NCBI RefSeq assembly: GCF_029961185.1
Contig: NZ_JASBQQ010000011.1
Location: forward strand, 1-64,000
Direction of reading: 5' to 3'
Length of the DNA: 64,000 nucleotides
Source: Albidovulum aestuarii
Lineage (GTDB): Bacteria; Pseudomonadota; Alphaproteobacteria; Rhodobacterales; Rhodobacteraceae
Shown: positions 50,824 through 59,486 of the stretch, one piece after another
How the letters are laid out: the number at the start of each line of letters is the position of its first letter
How positions within the stretch are numbered: position 1 is the first letter of the stretch
Made by a program: the position numbers and the translations under genes
Notes under the pieces: model-generated
What the model was told of the DNA's origin: nothing
The model's input: the letters and a program-made list of their open reading frames with translations, nothing else
Database searches by the model: none

Positions 50824-50965
50824 GCCACTTCGTTACAAAGCACGGTCGCAGTCCAGAGGATTGCAAACAAGAAATCCCGTGGCGCAGCTGTCGCCACGGG
50901 CACTTTTTGCATAGGCCCAGCGGGGCCCGAGTGTCTGCTTCGTCCGCAAAGTGAACTTTGCGCAT
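50786..50965 (-). CDS. Possible 59-residue protein (doubtful)
   Basis: A frame starting MRKVHFADEADTRAPLGLCKKCPW with GGAG eight bases before the ATG at 50965. It contains a CxxC pair and further Cys, but no family is recognised. It runs through the terminator hairpin at 50876-50907 and overlaps the end of the secreted-protein gene by 38 bases, which argues against it. Listed only because of the ribosome binding site. Confidence 0.2.
   Translation of the reverse strand: MRKVHFADEADTRAPLGLCKKCPWRQLRHGISCLQSSGLRPCFVTKWLSPCRFLRNSEG
50876..50907 (+). terminator. Terminator after the secreted protein gene
   Basis: A perfect 9-bp stem (50876-50884 with 50892-50900, 7-base loop) is followed by CACTTTTTG on the plus strand. 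On the minus strand a T-rich stretch also follows, so it can act both ways. It lies 52 bases after the stop at 50823. Confidence 0.85.
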
Positions 50966-51004
50966 GATGTGATCTCCATCCAACACACTCCGCCCGAAAC
51001 GATA

Positions 51005-51027
51005 CACGCCGGGGTTAACCCGGCGTG
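51005..51027 (-). terminator. Terminator-like hairpin after the polyamine-type ABC operon
   Basis: A perfect 9-bp stem (51005-51013 with 51019-51027, loop GTTAA) lies 62 bases after the last permease gene on the minus strand. It is followed by UAUCGUUUC, a weak U-tract. It is the best candidate end of the leftward transporter operon. Confidence 0.6.
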
Positions 51028-51089
51028 CGCTCTTGCCATACGTTTTGCCGACGGAAGGCCGACGCCCCGCCGACCTGGGTCAGACGGCA

Positions 51090-52307
51090 TCAGGTCGGGC
51101 TCATCCCCCTCAGCCGTTCCGACCGGCGGCGCAGCAGTTCGACCGTGGTCAGAAGGATGATCGAGAAGGTCACAAGCACCGTGGCGACCGCGAGGATCGT
51201 GGGCGAGATCTGTTCGCGGAGCCCCGTGAACATCTGCCAGGGCAGCGTCTTCTGGCTCGCCGAACCGACGAAAAGCACTACCACAACCTCGTCAAACGAA
51301 GTGATGAAGGCAAAGAGGCCGCCCGAGATGACGCCCGGCAGGATGAGCGGCATCTGCACCTTGAAGAAGGTGCGGACCGGTCCCGCCCCCATATTCGCCG
51401 CAGCCCGCGTCAGCGAGCGGTCAAAGCCCACGAGCGTCGCCGTTACCGTGATGATGACAAAGGGAATACCCAGCACTGCATGGGCAAGGACCACCTTCAC
51501 ATAACCGATGAAATCCTGGCTCAGGCCCAAATTGCCTTCCATCCAGTTGCCGAGCTTGGAGTAGAAGAAGAACATGCCGGTGGCCGAGATGATCAGCGGC
51601 ACGATCATCGGCGAAATCAGGATCGCCATGATCGCCCGGCGGCCCGGCACATGGCTCTGGGAAAGGCCGATCGCGGCCAGCGTTCCCAGCGACACCGAGA
51701 TGATCGTGGCCAGCGGCGCGATGATGAACGAGTTTTTCAGCGGCCGGGTCCAGTCAGGATTGTTAAAGAAATCGCGGTAGTGTTTCAGCGAATAGCCCTC
51801 GGGGTCGAAGGCCAGCATCTCGGGCGTGAAGGTAAAGAAGTCCTGCGCGTTGAAGCTCAGCGGCAATACCACAACGATTGGAGCGATCAGGAAGAAGAAG
51901 ATCAGCCCGCAGATCAGCTTGAACGTATTGTGCCACAGCACATCGCCCGCCGTCGCATAGACCGGAACGGTGCTGCGGTAATCGCCGGTGGAAAGCCAAT
52001 AGGCGAACCAGCTTACGATCAGGCCGATGATCACGCCCACTACCGCGCCGGAGACACCCGCCATGAGAAGCCCTGCAATCGCGGCCACAGCGGCGGTACC
52101 GAGCCGGCCGACGCGGCGGTCCGGCACGAAACTGGCCAAGACATAGCCGAGCGCCGCCGCAACGGCCGCCCCGGCGATCAGTCCCAGCAGGGGCTGACCG
52201 TTTGCGGTGCCGACGACATATCCCAGACACAGCCCGGCAACGGCCATGAGCGGAAGGGTAAAGCCAGTGAGGCTCGGCTTCGGAATTTCGGGATGACCGA
52301 TGCTCAT
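51090..52307 (-). CDS. ABC transporter permease, PotC-type with N-terminal membrane extension
   Basis: A 405-residue permease. The C-terminal 280 residues match PotC-type permeases of polyamine/2-aminoethylphosphonate importers: a first helix near 129-150, the PLSFNAQ stretch, and the coupling loop FDRSLTRAAANMGAGPVRTFFKVQMPLILPG. Ahead of it lies an extra N-terminal region of about 120 residues with four further hydrophobic segments (about 16-34, 41-60, 69-85, 87-105), which ordinary PotC proteins lack. It is the last gene of the operon, five bases after the other permease. The substrate class (polyamine, quaternary amine or similar) is inferred from the family. Confidence 0.83.
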   Translation of the reverse strand: MSIGHPEIPKPSLTGFTLPLMAVAGLCLGYVVGTANGQPLLGLIAGAAVAAALGYVLASFVPDRRVGRLGTAAVAAIAGLLMAGVSGAVVGVIIGLIVSWFAYWLSTGDYRSTVPVYATAGDVLWHNTFKLICGLIFFFLIAPIVVVLPLSFNAQDFFTFTPEMLAFDPEGYSLKHYRDFFNNPDWTRPLKNSFIIAPLATIISVSLGTLAAIGLSQSHVPGRRAIMAILISPMIVPLIISATGMFFFYSKLGNWMEGNLGLSQDFIGYVKVVLAHAVLGIPFVIITVTATLVGFDRSLTRAAANMGAGPVRTFFKVQMPLILPGVISGGLFAFITSFDEVVVVLFVGSASQKTLPWQMFTGLREQISPTILAVATVLVTFSIILLTTVELLRRRSERLRGMSPT

Positions 52308-52312
52308 ATCTC

Positions 52313-53950
52313 TTACCCCAGCTTCACGTTATCGATGCCGACGATCTTGTCGTAGACGTAGTAGAGCAGCAGCACCGCCCCGAGCAGGATCGACCCCAAG
52401 GCCGCCGCCAGACCCCAGTTCAGCGAGGACGAGATGTGGAAGGCGATCCGGTTCGAGATGAAGACACCCTGCGTACCACCAACGAGTTCCGGCGTGATGT
52501 AGTAGCCGATCGCGAGGATGTAGCACAGGATCGACCCCGCGCCGATGCCCGGCACCGATTGCGGGAAATAGACCCGCCAGAACGCGGTCCAGTTCGTCGC
52601 GCCAAGCGATTTTGCCGCGCGCAGATAGGTCGGTGGGATCGTCTTCATCACCGAGTAAAGCGGCAGGATCATGAAGGGCAGCAGAATATGCGTCATCGCC
52701 ACGATCGTGCCGAACTGGTTGTTGATCAGAACCAATCGGCTGCCGTCATCGACGAGGCCAAGCCAGACGAGGATGTCGTTGATCACACCCTGTTGCTGCA
52801 ACATCACCTTCCAGGCTGAGGTCCGAACCAGAAGCGAGGTCCAGAAGGGCAGGAGGACGAGGATCATCAGCACGTTCGCGGTCGAGGCGCGCAGGTTGGC
52901 GAGGATCCACGCCACCGGATAGCCGAGAACGAGACAGCAGAAGGTGATCAGCATCGACATCCAGATCGTGCGCCAGAAAAGCATCAGGTAGATCTGCTGC
53001 TGCTCCGGTCGTTGCTGAATGCCCTCGGGGCTCTTTTCGAGATCGACAGCGTTCAGGAAGTAACCCGGTGTGTAGCGCGCGGCATAGGATTGAATCGTCT
53101 GCCAGCTGTCGACTTCGCTCCATCCCTTGTCGATGTCGATGAAGGCATCCTTGTACGAAATCGGCTCAAAACCCGGAACCGCGGCGCCTGCCGCTTGCAG
53201 CAGCCCGGCTGACGCGCCGTTCACCGCAGACAGCGATTCGGGGGATGCGGTAGCAAGGTCCTGTTCCAGCGCGGTGTAGAGGACTGGCCAAGGCTTGGTC
53301 TCAACCGCGCTTTTCTTGTTTTCAGTCCGTGCGACCCTTGCGAAGGCCGTGTAGACATCGGAAGTCATCGGCAACGCAGAAGCAGCCTCGGCGCGGGGCG
53401 AGAAGCGCGGCTGGCGGCCATCGTCCTTCGACCATTCCGCCATATCGGCCAGCCAATCATCCGACCCCAGAAGTGCGGCCCAGGTCGCGCCGTCCTTCCA
53501 GGCCGGGTCAAGGTCGGTGAACCGTTTTGTTGACGCCTTGCCGATATCGTCGGCACCGCGTCCGGTCTTGCGGAACATCGAGGAGAGCCCCGGATTTTCG
53601 TAGTTCAGACGGGTGCCAAGCTTGGTATGGTTCTTTTCCTCGCTCGCGGCCTGAAAATCGACCGCCAGCGCGGCATAGACCGGCTCATCCGGCGTTTCTC
53701 CGGTTGAGGAATCCCAACTGGACAGCAGCCGGACGGTATGCGGAAGTGTATCCGAGACGATCTGGTTTTCCACCGACCGGAACAGCATGTCTGCGATCGG
53801 CACCACGAAGGTGACCAGCACGAAGATCAGGAGAGGCGCGATCAGCGCCAGTGCCCTGAGCTTCTGCCGCCTGAGTGCGCGGGCGAGGCTTTTCTTCAGC
53901 GGCGTGCCGTCGGCGGCCCGCATCGGACCCGTATCGGTAGTGTCGCTCAT
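52313..53950 (-). CDS. ABC transporter permease, PotB-type with large periplasmic insert
   Basis: A 545-residue permease, nearly twice the usual PotB length. After the first membrane segment (about 33-60) there is an insert of about 260 residues (61-320), hydrophilic and predicted periplasmic, before the second segment at about 323. The rest is standard: TWMS-type helices, the coupling loop TYLRAAKSLGATNWTAFWRVYFPQSVPG and a C-terminal helix. The start has GGGGGAG three bases ahead of the ATG. It follows the binding-protein gene and a strong hairpin. The insert could be a second ligand-binding or docking domain; no family is recognised for it. Confidence 0.83.
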   Translation of the reverse strand: MSDTTDTGPMRAADGTPLKKSLARALRRQKLRALALIAPLLIFVLVTFVVPIADMLFRSVENQIVSDTLPHTVRLLSSWDSSTGETPDEPVYAALAVDFQAASEEKNHTKLGTRLNYENPGLSSMFRKTGRGADDIGKASTKRFTDLDPAWKDGATWAALLGSDDWLADMAEWSKDDGRQPRFSPRAEAASALPMTSDVYTAFARVARTENKKSAVETKPWPVLYTALEQDLATASPESLSAVNGASAGLLQAAGAAVPGFEPISYKDAFIDIDKGWSEVDSWQTIQSYAARYTPGYFLNAVDLEKSPEGIQQRPEQQQIYLMLFWRTIWMSMLITFCCLVLGYPVAWILANLRASTANVLMILVLLPFWTSLLVRTSAWKVMLQQQGVINDILVWLGLVDDGSRLVLINNQFGTIVAMTHILLPFMILPLYSVMKTIPPTYLRAAKSLGATNWTAFWRVYFPQSVPGIGAGSILCYILAIGYYITPELVGGTQGVFISNRIAFHISSSLNWGLAAALGSILLGAVLLLYYVYDKIVGIDNVKLG

Positions 53951-54000
53951 GTCTCCCCCGTCAGAGATTATTGGTCTTCAAAGTCACAAACGAATGGGGT

Positions 54001-54024
54001 GGAAGGGGCCCTGAGGCCCCTTCC
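54001..54024 (-). other. Stabilising hairpin between binding-protein and permease genes
   Basis: A perfect 10-bp G/C-rich stem (54001-54010 with 54015-54024, loop CTGA) lies 12 bases after the stop of the binding-protein gene. No U-run follows on the minus strand. Hairpins at this place in ABC operons usually protect the upstream mRNA from 3' decay, so that more binding protein than permease is made. The role here is inferred from position. Confidence 0.7.
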
Positions 54025-54035
54025 GAAAGTGAAGC

Positions 54036-55130
54036 TTAGCCAGCGAGCCAAGCCTGGAACTTCGCGTCGATATCGTCGCGATAGTCAGCCCAGAACTCGA
54101 AGTTGTAGTAGAACACGTTCTGCGCGTTGGCCGGGTCGGTCGGCATGTGCGGTGCCATGTCGATGCCGAGGTCAGCATGCTGACCGACGAGCGGAGCAGA
54201 CGAGGCACGGGCCGGGCCGTACGAGATGTACTTGGCCTGATCCGCCAGACGCTGGGTGTCGGTCGCGAAGAACAGGAAGTCCTTGACGACAGCCAGACGA
54301 TCCTCCGGAAGACCGGTCGGGATAACCCAGCCGTCAAAGCTGAACACCTGCGCGTCCCAGAGCATGCCGATCGGCTGATTCTGTTCGGCAATGGCCGAGA
54401 AGAGACGACCGTTATAGGTCGAGCCCATGACGACCTCGCCATCAGCCAGAAGCTGCGGCGTATCGGCGCCAGCCGACCACCAGATCACCTGATCCTTGAT
54501 CGTGCCGAGCTTGGCGAGCGCCTGCTGCTGGCCTTCGTCGGTCGCCAGAACGTCATAGATGTCTTCCTTGGCGACGCCGTCACACAGGAGAGCCCATTCC
54601 ATGTTGTTGATCGGGCGCTTTTCCAGCGAACGCTTGCCGGGATAGGCTTCCAGATCGAAGACGTCGCAGATGTTCGACGGCGGCGTGTCACCGACTAGAT
54701 CGGTGCGGTAGCCGAAGGTCGTCGAATAGACGATCTGCGGAATGTAGCAGGCATTCACGATCTGGGCGCCGAAGTCCTCGGAAGCCGAGGTGCCGTCATC
54801 CGCCGGGGCCAGCAGTTCGTCCGGATCGTATTCCATCGCCAGACCTTCGTCGCAGAGACGGAAGCTGTCCGCCGCGTCCACATCGACCAGATCCCAGGTC
54901 AGGTTGCCGGCCTCGTTCATCGCGCGGAGTTTTGCCACGGCTTCGGCCGAACTTTCGTCCCAGATGATGTTCACGTCCGGATGCGCTTCCATGTACGGCT
55001 TGGCATAGGCTTCGAGCTGCGACTTCTGATAGGCGCCGCCCCAGGACACGAACGTCAGGTCGATGGCCGAGGCAGCCCCGGCGGACATCACCAACGCGGA
55101 TGTCGCAAGAAGAGTTTTCGTCAGTTTCAT
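54036..55130 (-). CDS. ABC transporter substrate-binding protein, PotD/PotF-type
   Basis: A 364-residue periplasmic protein with a signal peptide of 22 residues (MKLTKTLLATSALVMSAGAASA). The mature start IDLTFVSWGGAYQKSQLEAYAKPYMEAHPDV is typical of the family that includes polyamine, quaternary-amine and similar binding proteins. Later segments NLTWDLVDVDAADSFRLCDEGL and EVVMGSTYNGRLFSAIAEQNQPI support this. A hairpin follows the gene. It is the second gene of the operon after the ATPase. Ligand identity cannot be read safely. Confidence 0.87.
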   Translation of the reverse strand: MKLTKTLLATSALVMSAGAASAIDLTFVSWGGAYQKSQLEAYAKPYMEAHPDVNIIWDESSAEAVAKLRAMNEAGNLTWDLVDVDAADSFRLCDEGLAMEYDPDELLAPADDGTSASEDFGAQIVNACYIPQIVYSTTFGYRTDLVGDTPPSNICDVFDLEAYPGKRSLEKRPINNMEWALLCDGVAKEDIYDVLATDEGQQQALAKLGTIKDQVIWWSAGADTPQLLADGEVVMGSTYNGRLFSAIAEQNQPIGMLWDAQVFSFDGWVIPTGLPEDRLAVVKDFLFFATDTQRLADQAKYISYGPARASSAPLVGQHADLGIDMAPHMPTDPANAQNVFYYNFEFWADYRDDIDAKFQAWLAG

Positions 55131-55213
55131 TGCTTACTCCCTATAAGCTCCCGTCTTGATCTTGTTGGTCCACACCCCGGGATAGGTATCCGGACCAAAT
55201 TCACTTGTTTTGT

Positions 55214-56320
55214 TTAGGCGTCGAGCGCGCGGCAATCCTGCGGCAGCCAGCCGATCTCGATCTGCGCTCCCGGCTGAAGCCGGACCTGATCTGGCGCGTT
55301 GCGGGTCTTGACGACGAATTCGTCATTGCCGGCGACGCGCAGACGGGTGCGGAAGATGTCACCCATATAGATGAATTCAAGCACCTCGGCCTTGAGCGTA
55401 TGGGCGCCGGGCTGAAGCCGGGCCTTGTTGAACTCCACGCGCTCGGGCCGGATCGACACCCGGGTGCGCTCACCGGGCTTGGAGACGTTGACCGGCTTGC
55501 AGTCGATCAGTTCACCATCGTCCAGTTCCACGACGGCGATATCGCCCTTGATCTCTTTCACAGCACCAAGAAGCGTGTTGTTTTCGCCGATGAACTGGGC
55601 GACGAAGCTGTTGGCCGGTTCTTCATAAAGAACATCGGGCGGGGCAAGCTGCTGGATGCGACCGTCATCAAAGACAGCGACATTGTCCGACATCGTCAGC
55701 GCCTCGGTCTGGTCGTGGGTGACGTAGACCGTCGTGATGCCAAGGTCATGCGCCAGGCGGGTGATCTCGAACTGCATGTGTTCGCGCAACTGCTTGTCGA
55801 GCGCGCCAAGTGGTTCGTCCATCAGCACCAGTTCGGGTTCGAAGACGAGCGCGCGCGCCAAGGCGACACGCTGCTGCTGACCGCCTGACATCTGTGCCGG
55901 ACGGCGTCCACCGAACTTGCCCATCTGCACCATGTCGAGCGCGCGCTTTACCTTCGCCTCGCGATCGGACTTGCTCATGCCGCGCACTTCCAGCGGAAAG
56001 GCGAGGTTTTCAGCCACAGTCATGTGCGGAAAGAGGGCGTAGTTCTGGAACACCATGCCGATGCCGCGCTTGTGTGGCGGGATATTGTTGATCGGCTTGC
56101 CGCCCAACCGGATGTCGCCATGGGTCGCTGTCTCGAACCCTGCCAGCATCATCAGGCACGTGGTCTTGCCCGAACCGGACGGCCCGAGCATCGTCAGGAA
56201 CTCGCCCTTGGCGATGGTGAGATTCAGGTCTTTGACGACCAGTGTTTCCCCATCATAACTTTTCTGAACGTGTTCAAATTCGACGAATGCGGCGTCGCCG
56301 CCGGTTTTGGCATTGGTCAA
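55214..56320 (-). CDS. ABC transporter ATP-binding protein, PotA-type
   Basis: A 368-residue ATPase with Walker A LGPSGSGKTT, signature MSGGQQQRVALARAL, Walker B LVLMDEPLGALD and a C-terminal TOBE-type domain (about 270-368). The long ATG frame to 56497 crosses the predicted promoter, so I take the TTG at 56320 (MTNAKTGGDAAFVEF), which has GGGGAG seven bases ahead and gives the normal family length. It is the first gene of the ATPase / binding protein / permease / permease operon. Confidence 0.85.
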   Translation of the reverse strand: MTNAKTGGDAAFVEFEHVQKSYDGETLVVKDLNLTIAKGEFLTMLGPSGSGKTTCLMMLAGFETATHGDIRLGGKPINNIPPHKRGIGMVFQNYALFPHMTVAENLAFPLEVRGMSKSDREAKVKRALDMVQMGKFGGRRPAQMSGGQQQRVALARALVFEPELVLMDEPLGALDKQLREHMQFEITRLAHDLGITTVYVTHDQTEALTMSDNVAVFDDGRIQQLAPPDVLYEEPANSFVAQFIGENNTLLGAVKEIKGDIAVVELDDGELIDCKPVNVSKPGERTRVSIRPERVEFNKARLQPGAHTLKAEVLEFIYMGDIFRTRLRVAGNDEFVVKTRNAPDQVRLQPGAQIEIGWLPQDCRALDA

Positions 56321-56371
56321 ATTCGGGCTCCCCGTGTTGCTTTTTGTGAGTCTTTCCAGACCCTTTACCCG

Positions 56372-56400
56372 ACTAAATCGGAACACCGCGCGGTTTTCAA
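56372..56400 (-). promoter_or_regulatory. Predicted promoter of the polyamine-type ABC operon
   Basis: On the minus strand TTGAAA (56395-56400) and TTTAGT (56372-56377) are 17 bases apart. The transcript would start near 56365, about 45 bases ahead of the TTG start codon at 56320. It lies in the 202-base gap after the MoaD-like gene, so the transporter can be expressed separately from the hydroxylase genes. Confidence 0.55.
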
Positions 56401-56522
56401 CCCGTTCGGCAAGAACGACTCCTTTCATACGAAATGCGTCAAATCCCGCAAGAGCTTTGACGAAATTACGACAGATCCAAAACAAAAACGACCGCAACGC
56501 TGAAAATCAACGCCAACGCCCG

Positions 56523-56768
56523 CTATCCACCGGTCATGTATGGCATCAGCACAACCTCGCTATCCGGCGGAATCTCGGTGAACCACGCCTCGCGGTAGAT
56601 CACACCGTTCAACGACATCGATACGCCGCGCTTAATCTGCGGTTGCAAACCTGGATAGGCCTCGCCCAGCCGGTCGAGGAGTTGCTTGAAATTCGTCGCC
56701 TCGATCTCGACCTCGGTCAGCCCGTCCGTGGCCTGCCTGAGCGAACCCCAGAGCAGGACCTTGACCAT
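56523..56768 (-). CDS. MoaD/ThiS-family sulfur-carrier-like protein
   Basis: An 81-residue ubiquitin-fold protein starting MVKVLLWGSLRQATDGLTEVEIEA and ending in the diglycine MTGG, the tail that is thiocarboxylated in MoaD and ThiS. It overlaps the hydroxylase large-subunit stop by one base (TGATG), so it is part of the same operon. It is not beside moaE or other cofactor genes, which suggests a dedicated copy that serves this hydroxylase, or sulfuration of its cofactor. That role is inference; the fold and tail are visible. Confidence 0.8.
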   Translation of the reverse strand: MVKVLLWGSLRQATDGLTEVEIEATNFKQLLDRLGEAYPGLQPQIKRGVSMSLNGVIYREAWFTEIPPDSEVVLMPYMTGG

Positions 56769-59008
56769 CAGGTGCCCCCGATGGCCTTCAGGACCCGAGG
56801 CGGAGACATCGGCAGTTCGGTCATCCGCACACCCGTCGCATGCGACACGGCGTTCGAGAGCGCTGCGAGCGGTGGCACGATCCCGGTTTCGCCCACGCCG
56901 CGCACACCGTATGGGTGGCCGGGATTGGGAATCTCAAGGATCACCGTCTCGATCATCGGCAGGTCCGAGGCGACCGGCACGCGGTAGTCGAGGAATGTCG
57001 GGTTCTGAAGCCGACCGTCCGGACCATAGATATATTCCTCGTTCAGCGCCCAGCCGATGCCCTGCACCGCTCCGCCCTGCATCTGTCCCTCGACATAGTC
57101 GGGATGGACGGCCTTGCCCGCATCCTGGAAGACGGTGTAGCGCAGCACCTTGGTCGCGCCGGTCTCACGGTCGACCTCGACATCGCAGAGATGGACGCCA
57201 AAGCTGACGCCCGCGCCATCGGCATTGACCTCATAGTGCCCGGCGATGGGCCCCCCCGTCTCGGCCGAAACGGCAGCGATCTCGGCCAGCGACATCGGCG
57301 GGAACTTCCCGGCATTGGGGCCGGCAGGGACTGCAGCGCCGTCTTTCCATTCCACGGCCTCAGGGTCGATGCCCCAGATTTTCGCGGCGCGGGCGCTCAT
57401 CTTTTTGATCGCATCGCGGGCGGCCTTGATCGTGGCCAGCCCCACCGCGAAGGTCACGCGGCTGCCATCGGTCACGTCGTTGTACCCCAAGGACGAGGTG
57501 TCGGCGACGATGGTGCGGATACGTTCATAGGGAATGCCCAGTTCCTCTGCCGCCATCAGGCTGATGGAGGCGCGCGAGCCGCCGATATCCGGATTGCCTT
57601 CGGTGATGCCGACCGTACCGTCGGTGTTCACGTTGAGCGACACACAGGTATTGCCGCCGAAGTTGAACCAGAAGCCGCAGGAGAGGCCGCGACCCTGACC
57701 GGGCTTCAGCGGGGCCTTGTAATGCGGATGGGCCTTTGCCGCCTCCAGCGTCGCCACCAGCCCGATATCGGGGAAGGTCGGCCCGTAAGAGGATTTCGTG
57801 CCCTTGCGCGCGGCGTTTTTCAGGCGGGTTTCCAGGGGGTCGAGTCCCAGTTCGAGGCACAACTCATCAACCACGCTTTCCACCGCATAGACCGCCATCG
57901 GCGCACCGGGCGCGCGATAGGCCGCTTCCTTCGGGCGGTTGGTGAGGACTGACCAGCCGTAGGTGCGCACGGCTTCCAGATCATAGGCCGCGAACGCGGC
58001 CGAACAGCCGAATTCGGTCGTGCCGCAGGGAAACGCACCGCCCTGATAGCGCAAGGTCGCCTCTCCTGCCGTGATCCGACCATCCTTGGTCATGCCGATC
58101 TTGACGTCGGAGGATGATGACACGGTCGGCCCCGTTGCACGGAAAACCTCGTCCCGGCTCATCACGATCTTGACCGGCCGGCCCGCCTTTTTCGACAGCA
58201 TCAGGGCCACAGGTTCGATGAAGACCGTCGTCTTGCCGCCAAAACCGCCGCCGATTTCGGAGGCGGTGACGCGCAACTGGCTCGCCTCCATCCCCATGAT
58301 CGAGGAGCAAAGCGTGCGGACATAGAACTGACCTTGGGTGCAGCACCAGAGATCGGCCTTGCCGTCCGAGGTGACCGAGGCGAGGCAGGCATGGGGTTCG
58401 ATATAGCCCTGATGGGTGGCCGCCGTTTTAAACGACCGCTCGATGATCTTGTCGGCCTTGGCGAACCCGGCCTCCATATCGCCGTGACCGAATTCGAAAT
58501 GCGCGGTGACGTTTTCCGAATATCCCTTAGGCACGTTTTCCTGCACCCGACCCGCCTGCACAACAGGCGCGCCCGGCTTCATCGCCTCATCGACATCGGT
58601 CACATGGGGCAGCACCTCGTAGTCGATCTTGATCGCCTTGAGCGCGGCTTTCGCCGCTGCCGCATCGGTTGCGGCGACGGCTGCCACGGCATGACCATCG
58701 TAAAGCGCCTTGCCGCGCGCCATGCAGTTTTCCTGCACATCGCGGATGAAATCATCCTCAGGCACGGCGAAATCATCGCCGGTGATCACGGCCTTCACGC
58801 CCTTCAGAGCCAGTGCGGCCGAAACGTCGATGCTCTTGATCCGGGCATGGGCATGGGGGCAGCGCAGGATGCGCCCGGTCAGCATGCCGGGTGCCGTGGC
58901 ATCGGCCCCATACATCGCCCGGCCCGTGACCTTGTCCACCCCGTCGGGGCGGCGCACACGGGTGCCGACCTGCTTGAACTCGCGGCGGGTATATTCGTCC
59001 AAGGACAT
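56768..59008 (-). CDS. Molybdenum hydroxylase large subunit (xanthine dehydrogenase family)
   Basis: A 746-residue molybdopterin-binding subunit of the xanthine oxidase family. It starts MSLDEYTRREFKQVGTRVRRPDGVDKVTGRAMYGAD. Cofactor-binding motifs are visible: GGGFGGKT, AYRAPGAP (no Cys in the loop, so not a carbon monoxide dehydrogenase), and near the C terminus GVRGVGETG, which holds the catalytic Glu. It starts two bases after the 2Fe-2S subunit stop and overlaps the MoaD-like gene. Such enzymes hydroxylate aldehydes or N-heterocycles with water as oxygen source. The substrate is unknown, but the flavin oxidoreductase upstream suggests a nitrogenous ring or N-methyl compound. Confidence 0.9.
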   Translation of the reverse strand: MSLDEYTRREFKQVGTRVRRPDGVDKVTGRAMYGADATAPGMLTGRILRCPHAHARIKSIDVSAALALKGVKAVITGDDFAVPEDDFIRDVQENCMARGKALYDGHAVAAVAATDAAAAKAALKAIKIDYEVLPHVTDVDEAMKPGAPVVQAGRVQENVPKGYSENVTAHFEFGHGDMEAGFAKADKIIERSFKTAATHQGYIEPHACLASVTSDGKADLWCCTQGQFYVRTLCSSIMGMEASQLRVTASEIGGGFGGKTTVFIEPVALMLSKKAGRPVKIVMSRDEVFRATGPTVSSSSDVKIGMTKDGRITAGEATLRYQGGAFPCGTTEFGCSAAFAAYDLEAVRTYGWSVLTNRPKEAAYRAPGAPMAVYAVESVVDELCLELGLDPLETRLKNAARKGTKSSYGPTFPDIGLVATLEAAKAHPHYKAPLKPGQGRGLSCGFWFNFGGNTCVSLNVNTDGTVGITEGNPDIGGSRASISLMAAEELGIPYERIRTIVADTSSLGYNDVTDGSRVTFAVGLATIKAARDAIKKMSARAAKIWGIDPEAVEWKDGAAVPAGPNAGKFPPMSLAEIAAVSAETGGPIAGHYEVNADGAGVSFGVHLCDVEVDRETGATKVLRYTVFQDAGKAVHPDYVEGQMQGGAVQGIGWALNEEYIYGPDGRLQNPTFLDYRVPVASDLPMIETVILEIPNPGHPYGVRGVGETGIVPPLAALSNAVSHATGVRMTELPMSPPRVLKAIGGT

Positions 59009-59009
59009 G

Positions 59010-59486
59010 TCAGGCCCCCCTCATTTCGGCCGCCGCCGCCTGAACGGCGCGGATGATTTTGTCGTAACCCGTGCAGCGGCAGAGATTGCCGGCCAGCCAA
59101 TAGCGCAGCTCCTCATCGCTCGGGTCCGGGTTCTTTTCCAGAAGCGCCTTGGCGGCGACGAGAATGCCCGGCGTACAGACCCCGCACTGAAGCGCCGCGC
59201 CGTCGATGAAATGGCGTTGCAGCGGGTGGAGTTCGTCGCCGTCGGCCATTCCCTCGATGGTCGTGACCTCGGCCCCCTCGGCCTCGGCCCCCAGCACGAG
59301 GCAGGAACAGACAAGGCGGCCATTGACGGTCACCGAACAGGCCCCGCAATCACCGGTGCCGCAGCCTTCCTTAGCGCCGGTCAGGCCAAGCCGGTTCCTA
59401 AGCACGTCGAGCAAGGTCTCATCCGGTGCGCAGAGAAACTCAAAAGGATCGCCGTTGATCGTTGTGGAGACATGCAGCTTGGTCAT
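59010..59486 (-). CDS. Molybdenum hydroxylase 2Fe-2S subunit
   Basis: A 158-residue electron-transfer subunit with two [2Fe-2S] domains. The plant-type N-terminal cluster reads [22 protein letters not shown], and the C-terminal helical cluster has QCGVCTPG and NLCRCTGY. All expected Cys are present. Its ATG overlaps the FAD subunit stop by four bases (59483-59486), and the large subunit starts two bases after its stop. Confidence 0.95.
   Translation of the reverse strand: MTKLHVSTTINGDPFEFLCAPDETLLDVLRNRLGLTGAKEGCGTGDCGACSVTVNGRLVCSCLVLGAEAEGAEVTTIEGMADGDELHPLQRHFIDGAALQCGVCTPGILVAAKALLEKNPDPSDEELRYWLAGNLCRCTGYDKIIRAVQAAAAEMRGA

Noticed and set aside
56490-56520. Weak stem and T-rich stretch after the MoaD-like gene as a terminator
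   Set aside because: The stem needs two G-U pairs and the T-run starts eight bases later; too weak to call.
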